Source: Acidobacteriota bacterium
GTDB lineage: Bacteria; Acidobacteriota; Terriglobia; Terriglobales; Acidobacteriaceae
DNA length: 36,227 bases
NCBI GenBank assembly: GCA_021798235.1
Contig: JAJZMO010000095.1
Location: 1 to 36,227, forward strand
Direction: 5' to 3'
Every line of letters starts with the position of its first letter. The stretch's first letter is position 1. Below are positions 22,633 to 30,991 of this stretch, piece by piece. The translations under genes and the position numbers were made by a program. The notes under the pieces are model-generated. The model was not told the origin of the DNA, did not search any database, and saw only the letters and a program-made list of their open reading frames with translations.

Positions 22633-23325
22633 TTACTTCTTGGCGTCCTTCTTGCCGTCACCGGCGGCATCCGCAGTTTCCTGCTTGCCCTTCTTCATCA
22701 CTTCCGGCTCGGCGCTGGCAGGCGCGGCAGCGGCTGCATCTGCAGCCGGAGCGGCCTCCTCACGCACAGCGGTAATGTGCGCCACGGCGGTGTCTTCATC
22801 GGTCAGGAACTTCAATTTGCCGCCATGCGGCAGGTCCGAGACGCGCAGCACTTGACCAAACGAAAGCTCGGAGATGTCCACGTCGATGTGACCGGGGATG
22901 TCGGCGGGCAGACACTCGATGGCAACCTCGCGCAGAATCTGATCGAGAATGCCGCCCTGCGTCTTGACGCCCACCGGCACGCCCAGCAACTGGATCGGAA
23001 CCTGAACGCGAATGGCCTTGTCCATGGCGATGCGCTTCATGTCGATGTGCATCAGGCTGCCGCGAATCGGCTCATACTGCCAGTCCACGATCATCACCTT
23101 GGTCTTGGCGCCGGACAGGTCGAGATCAAAGATGGTGTTGTGTCCAGAGTCCGAGTGAAGGATGCGCAGAATCTGCTTGGGATCCACGGTGATGGCGGCT
23201 GAGGGCTGCTGCGCGCCGTAGACCACAGCGGGAATCTTGCCCGAGACGCGCACACGGCGCGCGATATTCTTGGTGAACTTGCCCGTGCGGGGCGTTGCGA
23301 CGACGACTTCGTTGGTTGCGCTCAT
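22633..23325 (-). CDS. rplY: 50S ribosomal protein L25/general stress protein Ctc
   Basis: A 230-residue two-domain L25 (TL5/CTC type). The N-terminal 5S rRNA-binding domain includes RRVRVSGKIPAVVYGAQQ and LIVDWQYEPIRGSLMHIDM-like residues. The C-terminal beta domain includes VPVGVKTQGGILDQILREVAIECLP and DISELSFGQVLRVSDL. A low-complexity Ala/Lys tail follows after about residue 190. AAGGA stands before ATG 23325. It sits between prs and pth, the usual order. Confidence 0.95.
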   Translation of the reverse strand: MSATNEVVVATPRTGKFTKNIARRVRVSGKIPAVVYGAQQPSAAITVDPKQILRILHSDSGHNTIFDLDLSGAKTKVMIVDWQYEPIRGSLMHIDMKRIAMDKAIRVQVPIQLLGVPVGVKTQGGILDQILREVAIECLPADIPGHIDVDISELSFGQVLRVSDLPHGGKLKFLTDEDTAVAHITAVREEAAPAADAAAAAPASAEPEVMKKGKQETADAAGDGKKDAKK

Positions 23326-23366
23326 TGTCCTTATCCTTCGGGCACGGCTCTTGCCGCTCCCTTGTC

Positions 23367-23393
23367 GCCGCGCAGACACTTGGCCTGCGCGGC
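23367..23393 (-). promoter_or_regulatory. Nine-base-pair hairpin in the prs-rplY spacer
   Basis: GCCGCGCAG and CTGCGCGGC are perfect complements with a nine-base loop. The position, in the 132-nt gap after prs, suits an attenuator, terminator or processing site that would let prs and the ribosomal genes be expressed at different levels. There is no T-run after it on the minus strand. Confidence 0.45.
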
Positions 23394-23457
23394 AGTGGTT
23401 GAACTCCAGTGGCGGCTGCGTGCCGCGCTTGGAACTTCAGTGGGCGAAGACGCGACG

Positions 23458-24504
23458 TTAGTTAAACAAGGAACTAACGCTGGTCTCCATGTGGATGCTC
23501 TCAATGGCGCGGCCAATCAGGCCGGCGATGGAAAGCACCTTAATCTTCGAACTACCCTGCGCTTCCTCACGCAGCGGAATCGTGTTGGTCACCACCAACT
23601 GCTCCAAGCGCGAGTGCTCAATTCTCTCCAGGGCCGGACCGCTCAACACCGGGTGCGTGGCGCAGGCATACACCTTGCTCGCCCCCGCTTCGATGAGCGC
23701 ATCGACCGTTTTGACCAGCGTGCCCGCCGTATCCACGATGTCGTCCAGGATCAGGCAAGTACGTCCAGCCACGTCACCAATCACGTGCATCACTTCGGTG
23801 ACGTTCATATCCGTGCGGCGCTTGTCCACAATGGCCAGCGGCGCTTCCATCTTTTTGGCGAAGAAGCGCGCACGCTCCACGCCGCCTGCATCGGGCGAGA
23901 CCACGGTCAGGTCCGGCAGGTTCAACTCCCGGAAGTGGCCCACCAGCACCGGGCTGGCAAACAAATGGTCCACCGGGATGTCAAAAAAACCTTGAATCTG
24001 CGCCGCATGCAGATCCACCAACAAAGCGCGATTGGCGCCTGCGGTGGTCAACAAATCGGCCACCAGCTTGGAGGAGATGGCCACGCGGGGCCGGTCCTTG
24101 CGATCCTGGCGAGCATATCCGTAATAGGGAACCACCACGGTGATGCGGCTCGCCGAAGCTCGCTTGAGCGCGTCAATCATAATCAGCAGCTCCAGCAAAT
24201 GCTGGTCGACCGGATAGCAGGTCGGCTGAATTACGAAGACATCCGCGCCGCGAACGTTCTCCAAAAGCTGAAAGTACACTTCCCCGTCAGAAAACCGCTG
24301 CAGGCGAACCTCGCCCAGCGGCAGGCCAACAAATTTGCAGACCTCCTCGGCCAATGGCCGGTTGGAGGAGCCGCTGAAAATCTTAAAGCGCTTGTCCTCG
24401 CTGTGGGACTTGGCGCGTTTGCGGCTGGCGGGTTGTTTCTCCGCCGCCGCATCCGTTGCGACTTCCTCTAGGGGAGCCGCAGTTGCGGTTGCTTGTGCGT
24501 TCAT
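23458..24504 (-). CDS. prs: Ribose-phosphate pyrophosphokinase
   Basis: A 348-residue PRPP synthase. ATG 24504 is set by a strong GGAGGT 7 nt upstream (24512-24517); two more upstream in-frame starts lie before or over this site. The first 37 or so residues are an Ala/Lys-rich extension, longer than in classic Prs. Motifs: FKIFSGSSNRPLAEEV, FSDGEVYFQL, YYGYARQDRKDRPRVAISSK (ATP loop), VDLHAAQIQGFFDIPVDHL, VVSPDAGGVERARFFAKK and the PRPP loop CLILDDIVDTAGT. It supplies PRPP for purine, pyrimidine, histidine and tryptophan synthesis, including OMP used by PyrF. Confidence 0.96.
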   Translation of the reverse strand: MNAQATATAAPLEEVATDAAAEKQPASRKRAKSHSEDKRFKIFSGSSNRPLAEEVCKFVGLPLGEVRLQRFSDGEVYFQLLENVRGADVFVIQPTCYPVDQHLLELLIMIDALKRASASRITVVVPYYGYARQDRKDRPRVAISSKLVADLLTTAGANRALLVDLHAAQIQGFFDIPVDHLFASPVLVGHFRELNLPDLTVVSPDAGGVERARFFAKKMEAPLAIVDKRRTDMNVTEVMHVIGDVAGRTCLILDDIVDTAGTLVKTVDALIEAGASKVYACATHPVLSGPALERIEHSRLEQLVVTNTIPLREEAQGSSKIKVLSIAGLIGRAIESIHMETSVSSLFN

Positions 24505-24666
24505 TTCCCGGACCTCCATGCTGGTTGGCGTGGCTTTTCCGATTTTCTTGCGTCCCGAACGCGGATGGCTGTTCTGCTCCATCCTGCCCGGTTCGCCGGA
24601 TGCGCCGCAGGTGTTCCGATCCTGCTGCGCGCGAACAAAACAAACTGCAAACCTGCTAAACCATTC

Positions 24667-24740
24667 TGGCTGGGCGACTAGGATTCGAACCTAGACAAAG
24701 TGCTCCAAAGGCACTTGACCTACCGTTAGTCGATCGCCCA
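24667..24740 (-). tRNA. tRNA-Gln (anticodon TTG), CCA encoded
   Basis: The minus strand folds into a complete cloverleaf. The acceptor stem is TGGGCGA/TCGCCCA, with a D arm around GACTAACGGTAGGTC. The anticodon stem AGTGC/GCACT carries loop CTTTGGA with anticodon TTG (24706-24708 on the plus strand). The T arm is CTAGG-TTCGAAT-CCTAG, then discriminator G and encoded CCA. It lies between ispE and prs. Confidence 0.95.
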
Positions 24741-24751
24741 TCCACCTTGTG

Positions 24752-24778
24752 CGCAACCCTCCCTCGCGGGAGCTTGCG
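24752..24778 (-). terminator. Hairpin between ispE stop and tRNA-Gln
   Basis: CGCAA / TTGCG outer and CTCCC / GGGAG inner pairs with a tcgc loop form a ten-pair stem-loop with a small internal bulge, right after the ispE stop. It may terminate ispE transcription or mark the 5' processing boundary of the tRNA. No U-tract. Confidence 0.45.
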
Positions 24779-25999
24779 TCAATCCTTGTGCGCCGCGCCA
24801 TTCATCTTGCGCACGGGCACAATCTCGTCGGCGTTACACGCGGCAACCTCTGCCTGCGCTGCGGCCTTCGCATCGACAACTGCATCGATGTTCTCGGCTG
24901 CATTCCCATCCACCGCTGCGGCCACATCGACCGTGGAGCTGCGCTCCACCGCCAAGGCGACATCAAACATCCCGCCCCAGTAGGTCTCGCGCGGCACGGT
25001 CATCGTGCAGAGCGCAGGCACACCACCGTCCCGCAAACGCTTGGCCACCGTTTCTGCCTGTGCCGTTGTGGCGTACAGGCCAAACAAAGCCGAGCCAGAG
25101 CCGGAGAGCGCCGCATACAGCGCCCCAACACCCTTGGGGAAGATACGCATCGTCTGGAGAATGCCGTGCAGGGAGGGATGCTGCTGGAAAACGACGCATT
25201 CAAAGTCGTTTTCAATCCCGGCACGGACAAGCCTGAGAAGCGCTTCCTCGGCCCGGTCCTCCTGTGAGAGGACACCGGATGGAACCGCTGCTTTTTCTTG
25301 GGATGATGCCAAGGCATCCACCCAGCGGCGGCTCAACATCTCCAGTCTATCGGGTGCGCGCAGATTGGTCAACGCAGAATTCTCACCACTGCCCAAAACA
25401 GGCTTCTGCAGCGCTTGCAACAGACGTGCGTCCCAGTCGCGAAAGGCCTGCGGAGTGGAAACCCCCACCGGCGGCAACGCCAACACACAGGGCAGCGCAG
25501 GCAGATCTGGCAGTGGAGTTACCCGCTCTCCACGCCCAGAACCCAGTGCCGTTCCCCCGACCAGAAACAGCGGCACGTCCGAGCCAACCTGCGCGGCCAA
25601 CTGCAATCGCTGCGCCTGCGGCAGCTCACGCCCCAATTCGCGCTCCAACCCCAGCAGCGCCGCAGCAGCATTCGCCGATCCCGCACCTAATCCCCCCTGC
25701 ACGGGCAGATGCTTCTGAATGTGGAGGGTCACGTCGGCTTGGATGCTCATGGCCTCCAGCGCCAACTCCACCATGCGCCAGGCCGTGTTGCGCGCATCGC
25801 AGGGCACGCGGGCGTCATTGCAGGTCATTTGCACGTTGCCAATCTGGCCCGCAGGCACCCGATGCGCAGCGACGGTCACGCGGTCATAAATGGCCAGCGT
25901 CTGATAGACAGTCGCCAACGCGTGGAAGCCATCGGCCCGCGCCGGGCCAATCGCCAATCCAAGGTTGATCTTCGCGTGGGAACGTACGTGTGTCGGCAT
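24779..25999 (-). CDS. ispE: 4-diphosphocytidyl-2-C-methyl-D-erythritol kinase
   Basis: A GHMP kinase of the MEP isoprenoid pathway. SHAKINLGLAIG at the N terminus, HLPVQGGLGAGSANAAAALLGL (ATP loop), SDVPLFLVGGTALGSGRGE, and ALSGSGSALFGL near residue 310 are the family blocks. At 406 residues it is clearly longer than the usual 280-310. After the catalytic domain there is a tail of about 60 residues rich in Ala, Asp and Val. An insertion lies near residues 230-250 (EKAAVPSGVLSQEDRAEE). GGGGAG is about 9 nt before the ATG. It starts the minus-strand cluster leading to tRNA-Gln and prs. Confidence 0.92.
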   Translation of the reverse strand: MPTHVRSHAKINLGLAIGPARADGFHALATVYQTLAIYDRVTVAAHRVPAGQIGNVQMTCNDARVPCDARNTAWRMVELALEAMSIQADVTLHIQKHLPVQGGLGAGSANAAAALLGLERELGRELPQAQRLQLAAQVGSDVPLFLVGGTALGSGRGERVTPLPDLPALPCVLALPPVGVSTPQAFRDWDARLLQALQKPVLGSGENSALTNLRAPDRLEMLSRRWVDALASSQEKAAVPSGVLSQEDRAEEALLRLVRAGIENDFECVVFQQHPSLHGILQTMRIFPKGVGALYAALSGSGSALFGLYATTAQAETVAKRLRDGGVPALCTMTVPRETYWGGMFDVALAVERSSTVDVAAAVDGNAAENIDAVVDAKAAAQAEVAACNADEIVPVRKMNGAAHKD

Positions 26000-26092
26000 G
26001 GAAGGCGACTCCCCGAATCCAAAAACAGGTCAGAACCGTAGGCCCAGCCACGGATGCGGAGCAATGCGGTGGGAGGACCGGCCCCCATCTCC

Positions 26093-26131
26093 AAAAAAAC
26101 GAAGAGGCCACCCCGAAAAAGATTGGCCTCT
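26093..26131 (-). terminator. Rho-independent terminator after the zinc-ribbon gene
   Basis: On the minus strand AGAGGCCA/TGGCCTCT form eight perfect pairs with a 13-nt loop, followed within four bases by seven T residues (plus-strand A run 26093-26099). It lies 15 nt after the stop of the zinc-ribbon gene and upstream of ispE. This is the clearest intrinsic terminator in the window. Confidence 0.8.
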
Positions 26132-26145
26132 GCGTAGAAATCCGG

Positions 26146-26325
26146 TTAAAGTTTCTCGAAAAATTCGCAAGCGGAGCAGGAAATATACACGCCGCCCGGC
26201 GTTCCGTGCTCACGATCCTTCACGCGCTTGACGATGCGTGTCGGCTTGGAGCACTTGGGGCAGTCCGTGCTCTTGGTGGTGTCCATGACCTTTTTGCGGT
26301 CAGCGGTCTTGGCAATCTTGGCCAT
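26146..26325 (-). CDS. Small zinc-ribbon protein (59 residues)
   Basis: Four cysteines are arranged CPKC (C22, C25) and CSAC (C50, C53), a treble-clef or zinc-ribbon pattern with a 24-residue gap. The N terminus is very basic (MAKIAKTADRKKVMDTTK). VKRVKDREHGTPGGVY lies between the pairs, and FFEKL ends the chain. GAGGAG stands about 9 nt before the ATG, and a strong terminator follows, so this is a discrete expressed gene. It resembles no family I can name; it is not L33, although its size and position next to ribosomal-type genes are similar. RNA or ribosome binding is a guess. Confidence 0.75.
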   Translation of the reverse strand: MAKIAKTADRKKVMDTTKSTDCPKCSKPTRIVKRVKDREHGTPGGVYISCSACEFFEKL

Positions 26326-26428
26326 GATGAGTTTCTCCTCAAAAAAACATTTGCGTATGGTTCCACCACATTCAGACGCACCCGCGCAGCTCCAACGGAA
26401 CCACGCATGGTCTGCACACGGACGCTGC

Positions 26429-26446
26429 CGTCTCCGAGTGGAGACG
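26429..26446 (-). other. Seven-pair hairpin between the CPBP gene and the zinc-ribbon gene
   Basis: CGTCTCC-gagt-GGAGACG is a perfect stem with a tetraloop, in the 230-nt spacer between the end of the CPBP gene (26556) and the zinc-ribbon start. No T-run follows. The rest of the spacer shows no gene. Confidence 0.4.
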
Positions 26447-26555
26447 CGCCTAGGGCGGGGCATCCTTGCAAAAGGTGGAAGCAACAGGCACGCGCAACCC
26501 TGTTCCTTTCCAAGTCTACAGCAAACAGGCACTTGGCTTCCATGCGCGTTTCTGG

Positions 26556-27605
26556 CTAGGAGGGCAATTCCTCCTTGGGCGCGCTTGAGGGCGGGGCGGA
26601 AGTATACGTGGCAATCTGCACCAGGGAGGGCGCAGCGGTCGGCTTTGCGGGCGCAGCCGCAACGCTTGCAGGTGCTGCATGGGCAATCTCCACCGCAATT
26701 CCGGCGGGGCGCAACACCGGCTGCCGCGCATGCCAATCCATCTGCCGCGTCATGCGGAGCAGCACCCAGATTCCGCCAACCAAGACTCCCACGGTGAGCC
26801 ATGCCGACTCCGGACCATAATCGCCCCCAGTGAGCCAATGCTGTCCATACGCATTGGACTGAATCACACTGGCCGTATCGGTCTCCCCAGCCAGCGGCAA
26901 GCCAAAAAGAACGCCCATGCTAGCCAGCCAGGCAAAATGCAGTCCCCAGGACAGCCACAATGCGCGCGTGCGCAGATAGGCCAGGGAAAGGAGTATCGCT
27001 GCTGCAACACTAACCCAGATTGCTGCCGCGTCGGATCCGGGCATGGCGGTAATGGCCTGCCAACGCAGCCATCCAAACAGAACACAGGAGAGAAGCACGG
27101 CGATTCCAGGTCCCGTGGCCTCCATGAGTCGCTGAAAGGGATAGCCGCGGAAGACAACCTCATTGGATAAGGCGGCCACAAACAGTGTAAGGAGCTGAAC
27201 GGTGAGCAGCGCAAAAGCGCGGGGGGTGATCCAAAGATGCACATACAACCCACCAGAGAGCGCCACGGGGAGCAAGAGGGCAACGACCATTCCCCACCCC
27301 AACGCGGCCCCCAGTGCGAACTGACGCAACGCACTGGTCTGCGGCGCCATGCTGCGCGCCAAGCCCATGGCCCGCAGCGGCTGCGTCTGTCGGTCAAATA
27401 GAAGACCCATGACGGCAAAGCTCAACACTTCAAGAAATAGCTGGAAGAGATTGCGGAGCAGCAAACCTGTGGAGGCGGACAGGCCCTGAAAACGAAAACC
27501 ATCTGCGGCCTGCGCAGCCAGGGACTGCACAACGACGAAGACAGCGATCGCCAGCATACAGCGCAACCATGCGCGTCCCCGGCCCGGTCCTGAAAAAAAG
27601 CTCAT
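26556..27605 (-). CDS. CPBP (CAAX/Abi-type) family intramembrane protein
   Basis: A 349-residue membrane protein with about eight hydrophobic segments. The first motif of the family, normally EExxxR, reads NEVVFRG here (N148, E149, R153). Downstream histidine in SWGLHFAWLASMG fits the third motif. In the family these residues form the metal site of glutamic-type intramembrane proteases. Loss of the first Glu may leave a non-catalytic member. A Pro/Ala-rich tail with repeats of APA and PSS follows the last helix (after residue about 300). The start is chosen at 27605, with the first helix near residues 15-30; there is no clear ribosome site. It follows accA by 73 nt. Confidence 0.75.
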   Translation of the reverse strand: MSFFSGPGRGRAWLRCMLAIAVFVVVQSLAAQAADGFRFQGLSASTGLLLRNLFQLFLEVLSFAVMGLLFDRQTQPLRAMGLARSMAPQTSALRQFALGAALGWGMVVALLLPVALSGGLYVHLWITPRAFALLTVQLLTLFVAALSNEVVFRGYPFQRLMEATGPGIAVLLSCVLFGWLRWQAITAMPGSDAAAIWVSVAAAILLSLAYLRTRALWLSWGLHFAWLASMGVLFGLPLAGETDTASVIQSNAYGQHWLTGGDYGPESAWLTVGVLVGGIWVLLRMTRQMDWHARQPVLRPAGIAVEIAHAAPASVAAAPAKPTAAPSLVQIATYTSAPPSSAPKEELPS

Positions 27606-27678
27606 TGCAGCGTTTTGCCCATTTCCCTTGTGCGATACGATGCCCGGTACGTGGCGCATCCTCCCCCCTGCCGCAGCC

Positions 27679-28524
27679 CTAGGAGGTGAAAAATTGTGCA
27701 ATGTGACGGAATTTCTTGCGCCGCTGCGCCAGCAGTTCTTCCACAGGGAGCGCGCGCAGGGTCTGCCAATGCGTTTGCAGCGCCTGATCCAACAACGCGA
27801 TCGCCTGATCGGGTTGCGTGTGGGCTCCACCCTCCGGCTCGGGAACAATTGCATCCACGCAGCCCAGACTCAAGACATCCTCTGCCGTCGTGCGCAGGGC
27901 TTGCGCCGCCTCCGCGCGTTTGCCTGCATCGCGCCACATGATGGATGCGCAAGCCTCAGGGGAGATGACGGAGTAGGCCGCATTCTCCAAAATCAAAACA
28001 CGATCCGCTACAGCAATGGCCAGCGCACCGCCAGAGCCACCCTCGCCCGTAATCGTGGCCAAGGTGGGCACGCGCAGGCGCGACATCTCGCGCAGATTGC
28101 TGGCAATCGCCTCGGCCTGCCCGCGCTCTTCGGCTCCCAGACCGGCATAGGCCCCAGCTAGATCAATAAACGTAAAGATCGGTCGCCCAAATTTCTCTGC
28201 AATTTTCATGCAACGCAACGCCTTCCGGTAGCCCTCAGGATTGGGCATGCCAAAGTTGCGCTCAATCTTTTCCTTGGTGGTGCGACCCTTTTGATTGGCA
28301 ATGACCAGGACTTCTTCCCCGTGGAAACGGGCCATCATGCAAGCGACAGCAGCATCGTCGCCAAAGCAACGGTCGCCATGGATTTCGCTGCGGTCGGTAA
28401 AGAGGCTGGCAATCCAGTCCATCGGGTGAGGCCTCTGCGGATGCCGCGCCAATTCAGTCTTTTTCCATGCGAGAGTGGTCTCCACGGCTGGCGCTACATG
28501 GGCTTGTGCTGCGGAAATATCCAT
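27679..28524 (-). CDS. accA: Acetyl-CoA carboxylase carboxyltransferase subunit alpha (divergent)
   Basis: A 281-residue crotonase-fold subunit of the carboxyltransferase that makes malonyl-CoA. ELARHPQRPHPMDW, GRTTKEKIERNFGMPNPEGYRKAL, EERGQAEAIASNLREMS and GEGGSGGALAI identify AccA. Two features are odd. The N-terminal helical segment of about 40 residues present in E. coli AccA is missing. The usual DTPGAYPG loop reads DLAGAYAG (residues 121-128). AGGA lies 6 nt before ATG 28524; ATG 28527 is also possible. TACAAT at 28543-28548 gives a very short leader. No accD is in view. It may be the main enzyme or a paralogue. Confidence 0.85.
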   Translation of the reverse strand: MDISAAQAHVAPAVETTLAWKKTELARHPQRPHPMDWIASLFTDRSEIHGDRCFGDDAAVACMMARFHGEEVLVIANQKGRTTKEKIERNFGMPNPEGYRKALRCMKIAEKFGRPIFTFIDLAGAYAGLGAEERGQAEAIASNLREMSRLRVPTLATITGEGGSGGALAIAVADRVLILENAAYSVISPEACASIMWRDAGKRAEAAQALRTTAEDVLSLGCVDAIVPEPEGGAHTQPDQAIALLDQALQTHWQTLRALPVEELLAQRRKKFRHIAQFFTS

Positions 28525-28542
28525 CATTCGTCCTGAAGGTTG

Positions 28543-28548
28543 ATTGTA
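28543..28548 (-). promoter_or_regulatory. TACAAT -10 candidate before accA
   Basis: The minus strand reads CCATACAATCAACCTTCAGG. The hexamer ends 15-18 nt before the two possible starts, so a transcript beginning 6-7 nt downstream would carry a leader of only about ten bases that still holds AGGA. Confidence 0.45.
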
Positions 28549-28832
28549 TGGGGATGGACAGAACAAAACAACCGCACCCGTACCGTTCCCAAAGTACCGC
28601 GAGAATTTTGCCTGTAGTTCGCTTGCAAATCCAAGCGCGCCACCAAGGTTACCAGCAAAGGCACCCGAAGCCAGTTTGCTCGTGGTGGAGTCTCCACCTC
28701 AGCCCGTATGGGACCCAGGGTCTGCAAAGTTTTAATTCCGGGAGAACGGACCGCGCCCAATTACCAGCAGATGACAGAGCTGGCAAACCGTTTCTGCATC
28801 TGGGATCTGGCCGCCTGCGGGCATACACGAAA
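28549..28832. other. Intergenic region between accA and phoR-like gene
   Basis: The largest gene-free stretch in the window. It should hold upstream promoter elements of accA. One hairpin CGCTTG/CAAGCG lies at 28620-28637. No coding frame with family resemblance, tRNA or repeat array was recognised. Confidence 0.4.
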
Positions 28833-28850
28833 GCAGAATTTTCCTTCTGC
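28833..28850. terminator. Hairpin terminator after the histidine kinase gene
   Basis: GCAGAA-ttttcc-TTCTGC forms a six-pair stem 6 nt beyond the kinase stop. On the minus strand three T residues follow. On the plus strand a TTTTT run follows, so the element may work in either direction. Confidence 0.5.
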
Positions 28851-28856
28851 CCGTTT

Positions 28857-30200
28857 TTATTCTTCCGCCAGCGGCAGCGTAAATAAAAATGTGCTGCCGT
28901 GGTTCAGTTCGCTCTCCACGCGAATGCTGCCTCCATGGGCAAGCACGATGTGCTTGGCGATGGCCAGGCCCAGCCCCGTGCCGCCGGAGTCCTTGGAACG
29001 TCCCTTGTCCACGCGATAAAAACGCTCGAAGATGCGATCCAAGTGCTCTGAAGCGATGCCCGCGCCAAAGTCCTGCACGAAGAACTCCACCGCATCGCCA
29101 GCCAACCGCGCGCCCATGGCGATGCGCCTGCCTGCGCCACCGTACTTGCCCGCGTTCTCCAATAGATTGGTAAAGACTTGCAGGATCGCATCCATGTCGG
29201 CTCGCACGCGAGCCTCAGTGTGCAGATTCACCTCCAAGCGAATATCGGTGGCGCGCAGTGAGCCGGTGAACAGGCTGGCAGCCTCATCCAGCAACGCCGC
29301 AGCGGCCACAGGCTGCAAGCGCAGCTTGTATTCGCCAGACTCAATGCGCGCCAGCGCCAGCAGATCCTCCGTGAGCCGATTCATGCGCGCGGCGTTTCTG
29401 CAAATGATGCCGAGAAAATCCCGCGCCTGCTCCGACAATTGTGTCTCAGCTTCCATCAAGGTTTCCGCATAGCCAGAGATGGAGGTGAGCGGCGTGCGCA
29501 GTTCATGGGAAACGTTGGCGATGAAGTCGCGTCGGGTCTTTTCCACGCGCTCAATCTCGGTCACATCATGCAACACAGCCACGGCGCTGTCGCCCGGCAT
29601 GGGAGCTACGCTGATGTCAAAAACATGGCCGGGCTGAATGGAACGCGCGCGCGCCTGTGCCGGAACGCGATCGCGCAAGGCCTGCTCCACACAGACCAGC
29701 AGGTCAGGATCCCGCACCGTTTGCACCAACGCACTGCCGATGCGCACATTGCCGCCAGCCAAGCGGCGCATCACGTGATTGGTCCAGTGGATCTGGCCCT
29801 TTTCATTGATGACGATAACGGCCTCTTCCATGCTATCGAGCACCGTTTCCAGATTGCGCCGGCTATCTTCTAGCGAGCGCAGTTTTTCCTGCACGGCGCT
29901 GGCGGCTGCATTCAACGCGTGGGCCGTGTCTGGGCGAATCTCGCCCGCATCTTCCGCCAAACGAGCGCTTGCGTTGCCCAGTGCCATCTGCGCGGCAAAG
30001 CGATTGAGTGTCTCTGTGCGCCGCAATGCAAGCACAGACACGAAGCGCGCGGCCAATCCAGCCGCCAAAGTGACCAATGCCAACAAAAACGCCACCGCCA
30101 ACAGGGCCAGGGAATGGCGCGCAATATGCCCGGCGGCCACACCCAGCACCAGCGCGGCCAATAGCGGCAGCCATACTTGCAAAAAAAGTTTGCGCGTCAT
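28857..30200 (-). CDS. PhoR-type sensor histidine kinase
   Basis: A 447-residue membrane kinase. Two N-terminal helices (residues about 7-25 and 30-57) are joined by a very short loop, so there is almost no periplasmic sensor, as in PhoR. A linker and PAS domain (LDSMEEAVIVINEKGQIHW) precede HisKA with NVSHELRTPLTS (H232). HATPase follows with N box NLLENAGKYGG, G1 DFGAGI, F box FERFYRVD and G2 GGTGLGLAI. It would phosphorylate the response regulator encoded 71 nt upstream in the same operon. Phosphate sensing is inferred from architecture; no pst or phoU genes are in the window. Confidence 0.9.
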   Translation of the reverse strand: MTRKLFLQVWLPLLAALVLGVAAGHIARHSLALLAVAFLLALVTLAAGLAARFVSVLALRRTETLNRFAAQMALGNASARLAEDAGEIRPDTAHALNAAASAVQEKLRSLEDSRRNLETVLDSMEEAVIVINEKGQIHWTNHVMRRLAGGNVRIGSALVQTVRDPDLLVCVEQALRDRVPAQARARSIQPGHVFDISVAPMPGDSAVAVLHDVTEIERVEKTRRDFIANVSHELRTPLTSISGYAETLMEAETQLSEQARDFLGIICRNAARMNRLTEDLLALARIESGEYKLRLQPVAAAALLDEAASLFTGSLRATDIRLEVNLHTEARVRADMDAILQVFTNLLENAGKYGGAGRRIAMGARLAGDAVEFFVQDFGAGIASEHLDRIFERFYRVDKGRSKDSGGTGLGLAIAKHIVLAHGGSIRVESELNHGSTFLFTLPLAEE

Positions 30201-30271
30201 TCGATACCCGTCCGGTGCAAAAAAGTCAGCGTGATTCTCAGCGTAGTACGGCCGGAGAGACCTGGGAATGC

Positions 30272-30970
30272 TCAGCCTTGTTTGGGAAGCTCAAAGCGGT
30301 AGCCCGCGCCCCGCACGGTTACAAGATACCGCGGATTCTCGACATCCGTCTCGATTTTTTCGCGAATGCGACGCACGTAAACATCGACCGAGCGCGGAGT
30401 AACGAAGCGCGCATCGCCCCAAACCGCGTCCAGGAGATGGTCGCGGCTGAAGACACGGCCCGGATGGCGCGCCAGATATTCCAGCAGACGAAACTCCGTG
30501 GCGGTGGTGGTCATCAACTCCCCGCGCACGCGGACCTGCATGGCGTTGGCGTCGATCTCCACATCGTCAAAGAGCAGTTGCGAGGGTGCAGAGGGCCGCT
30601 CAAAACGGCGCAGTACGGCCTTGACGCGAGCGGTCAACTCGCGCGGAGAAAATGGCTTGGTGATGTAGTCATCCGCACCGAGTTCCAAGCCGAGCACACG
30701 ATCGCTCTCACTGGTACGCGCGGTTAAAAAAATCACCGGCGTACTGGACAAAGCTGGATTGCGTCGGATTCTGCGGCACAAATCCAAACCATCGCCGCCC
30801 GGAACCATGATGTCGAGTAGGAACAAATCGGGGGCCTTGCGCTCTGCATCGGCCAGCACGGGAGCCGTTGTGGTGAAGAGGCGCGCGGTGAAACCGGCGG
30901 CCTCCAAATTATGCTGCACGAGCCGGGAGATGTCGGCATCGTCTTCCAAGACAAAGATCGTCTGTTTCAA
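30272..30970 (-). CDS. PhoB/OmpR-type response regulator
   Basis: A 232-residue protein. The receiver domain has D10, D11 and phospho-acceptor D53 (LLDIMVPGGDG), T83 and K105 (YITKPFSP). The C-terminal winged helix includes LTTTEFRLL-like residues (TTTATEFRLLEYLARHPGRVFSRDHLLDAVWGD) and RSVDVYVRRIREKIE, the OmpR/PhoB DNA-recognition helix. The start is TTG 30970 with AAAGGGA about 7 nt upstream. It is transcribed with the kinase gene 71 nt downstream. The target regulon is unknown; PhoB-like function is likely from kinase type. Confidence 0.9.
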   Translation of the reverse strand: MKQTIFVLEDDADISRLVQHNLEAAGFTARLFTTTAPVLADAERKAPDLFLLDIMVPGGDGLDLCRRIRRNPALSSTPVIFLTARTSESDRVLGLELGADDYITKPFSPRELTARVKAVLRRFERPSAPSQLLFDDVEIDANAMQVRVRGELMTTTATEFRLLEYLARHPGRVFSRDHLLDAVWGDARFVTPRSVDVYVRRIREKIETDVENPRYLVTVRGAGYRFELPKQG

Positions 30971-30991
30971 ACCGGTTCCCTTTCTGCACCC

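Noticed and set aside
23362..24471. 369-codon plus-strand frame over prs
   Set aside because: Antisense shadow with no domain; prs is intact on the other strand.
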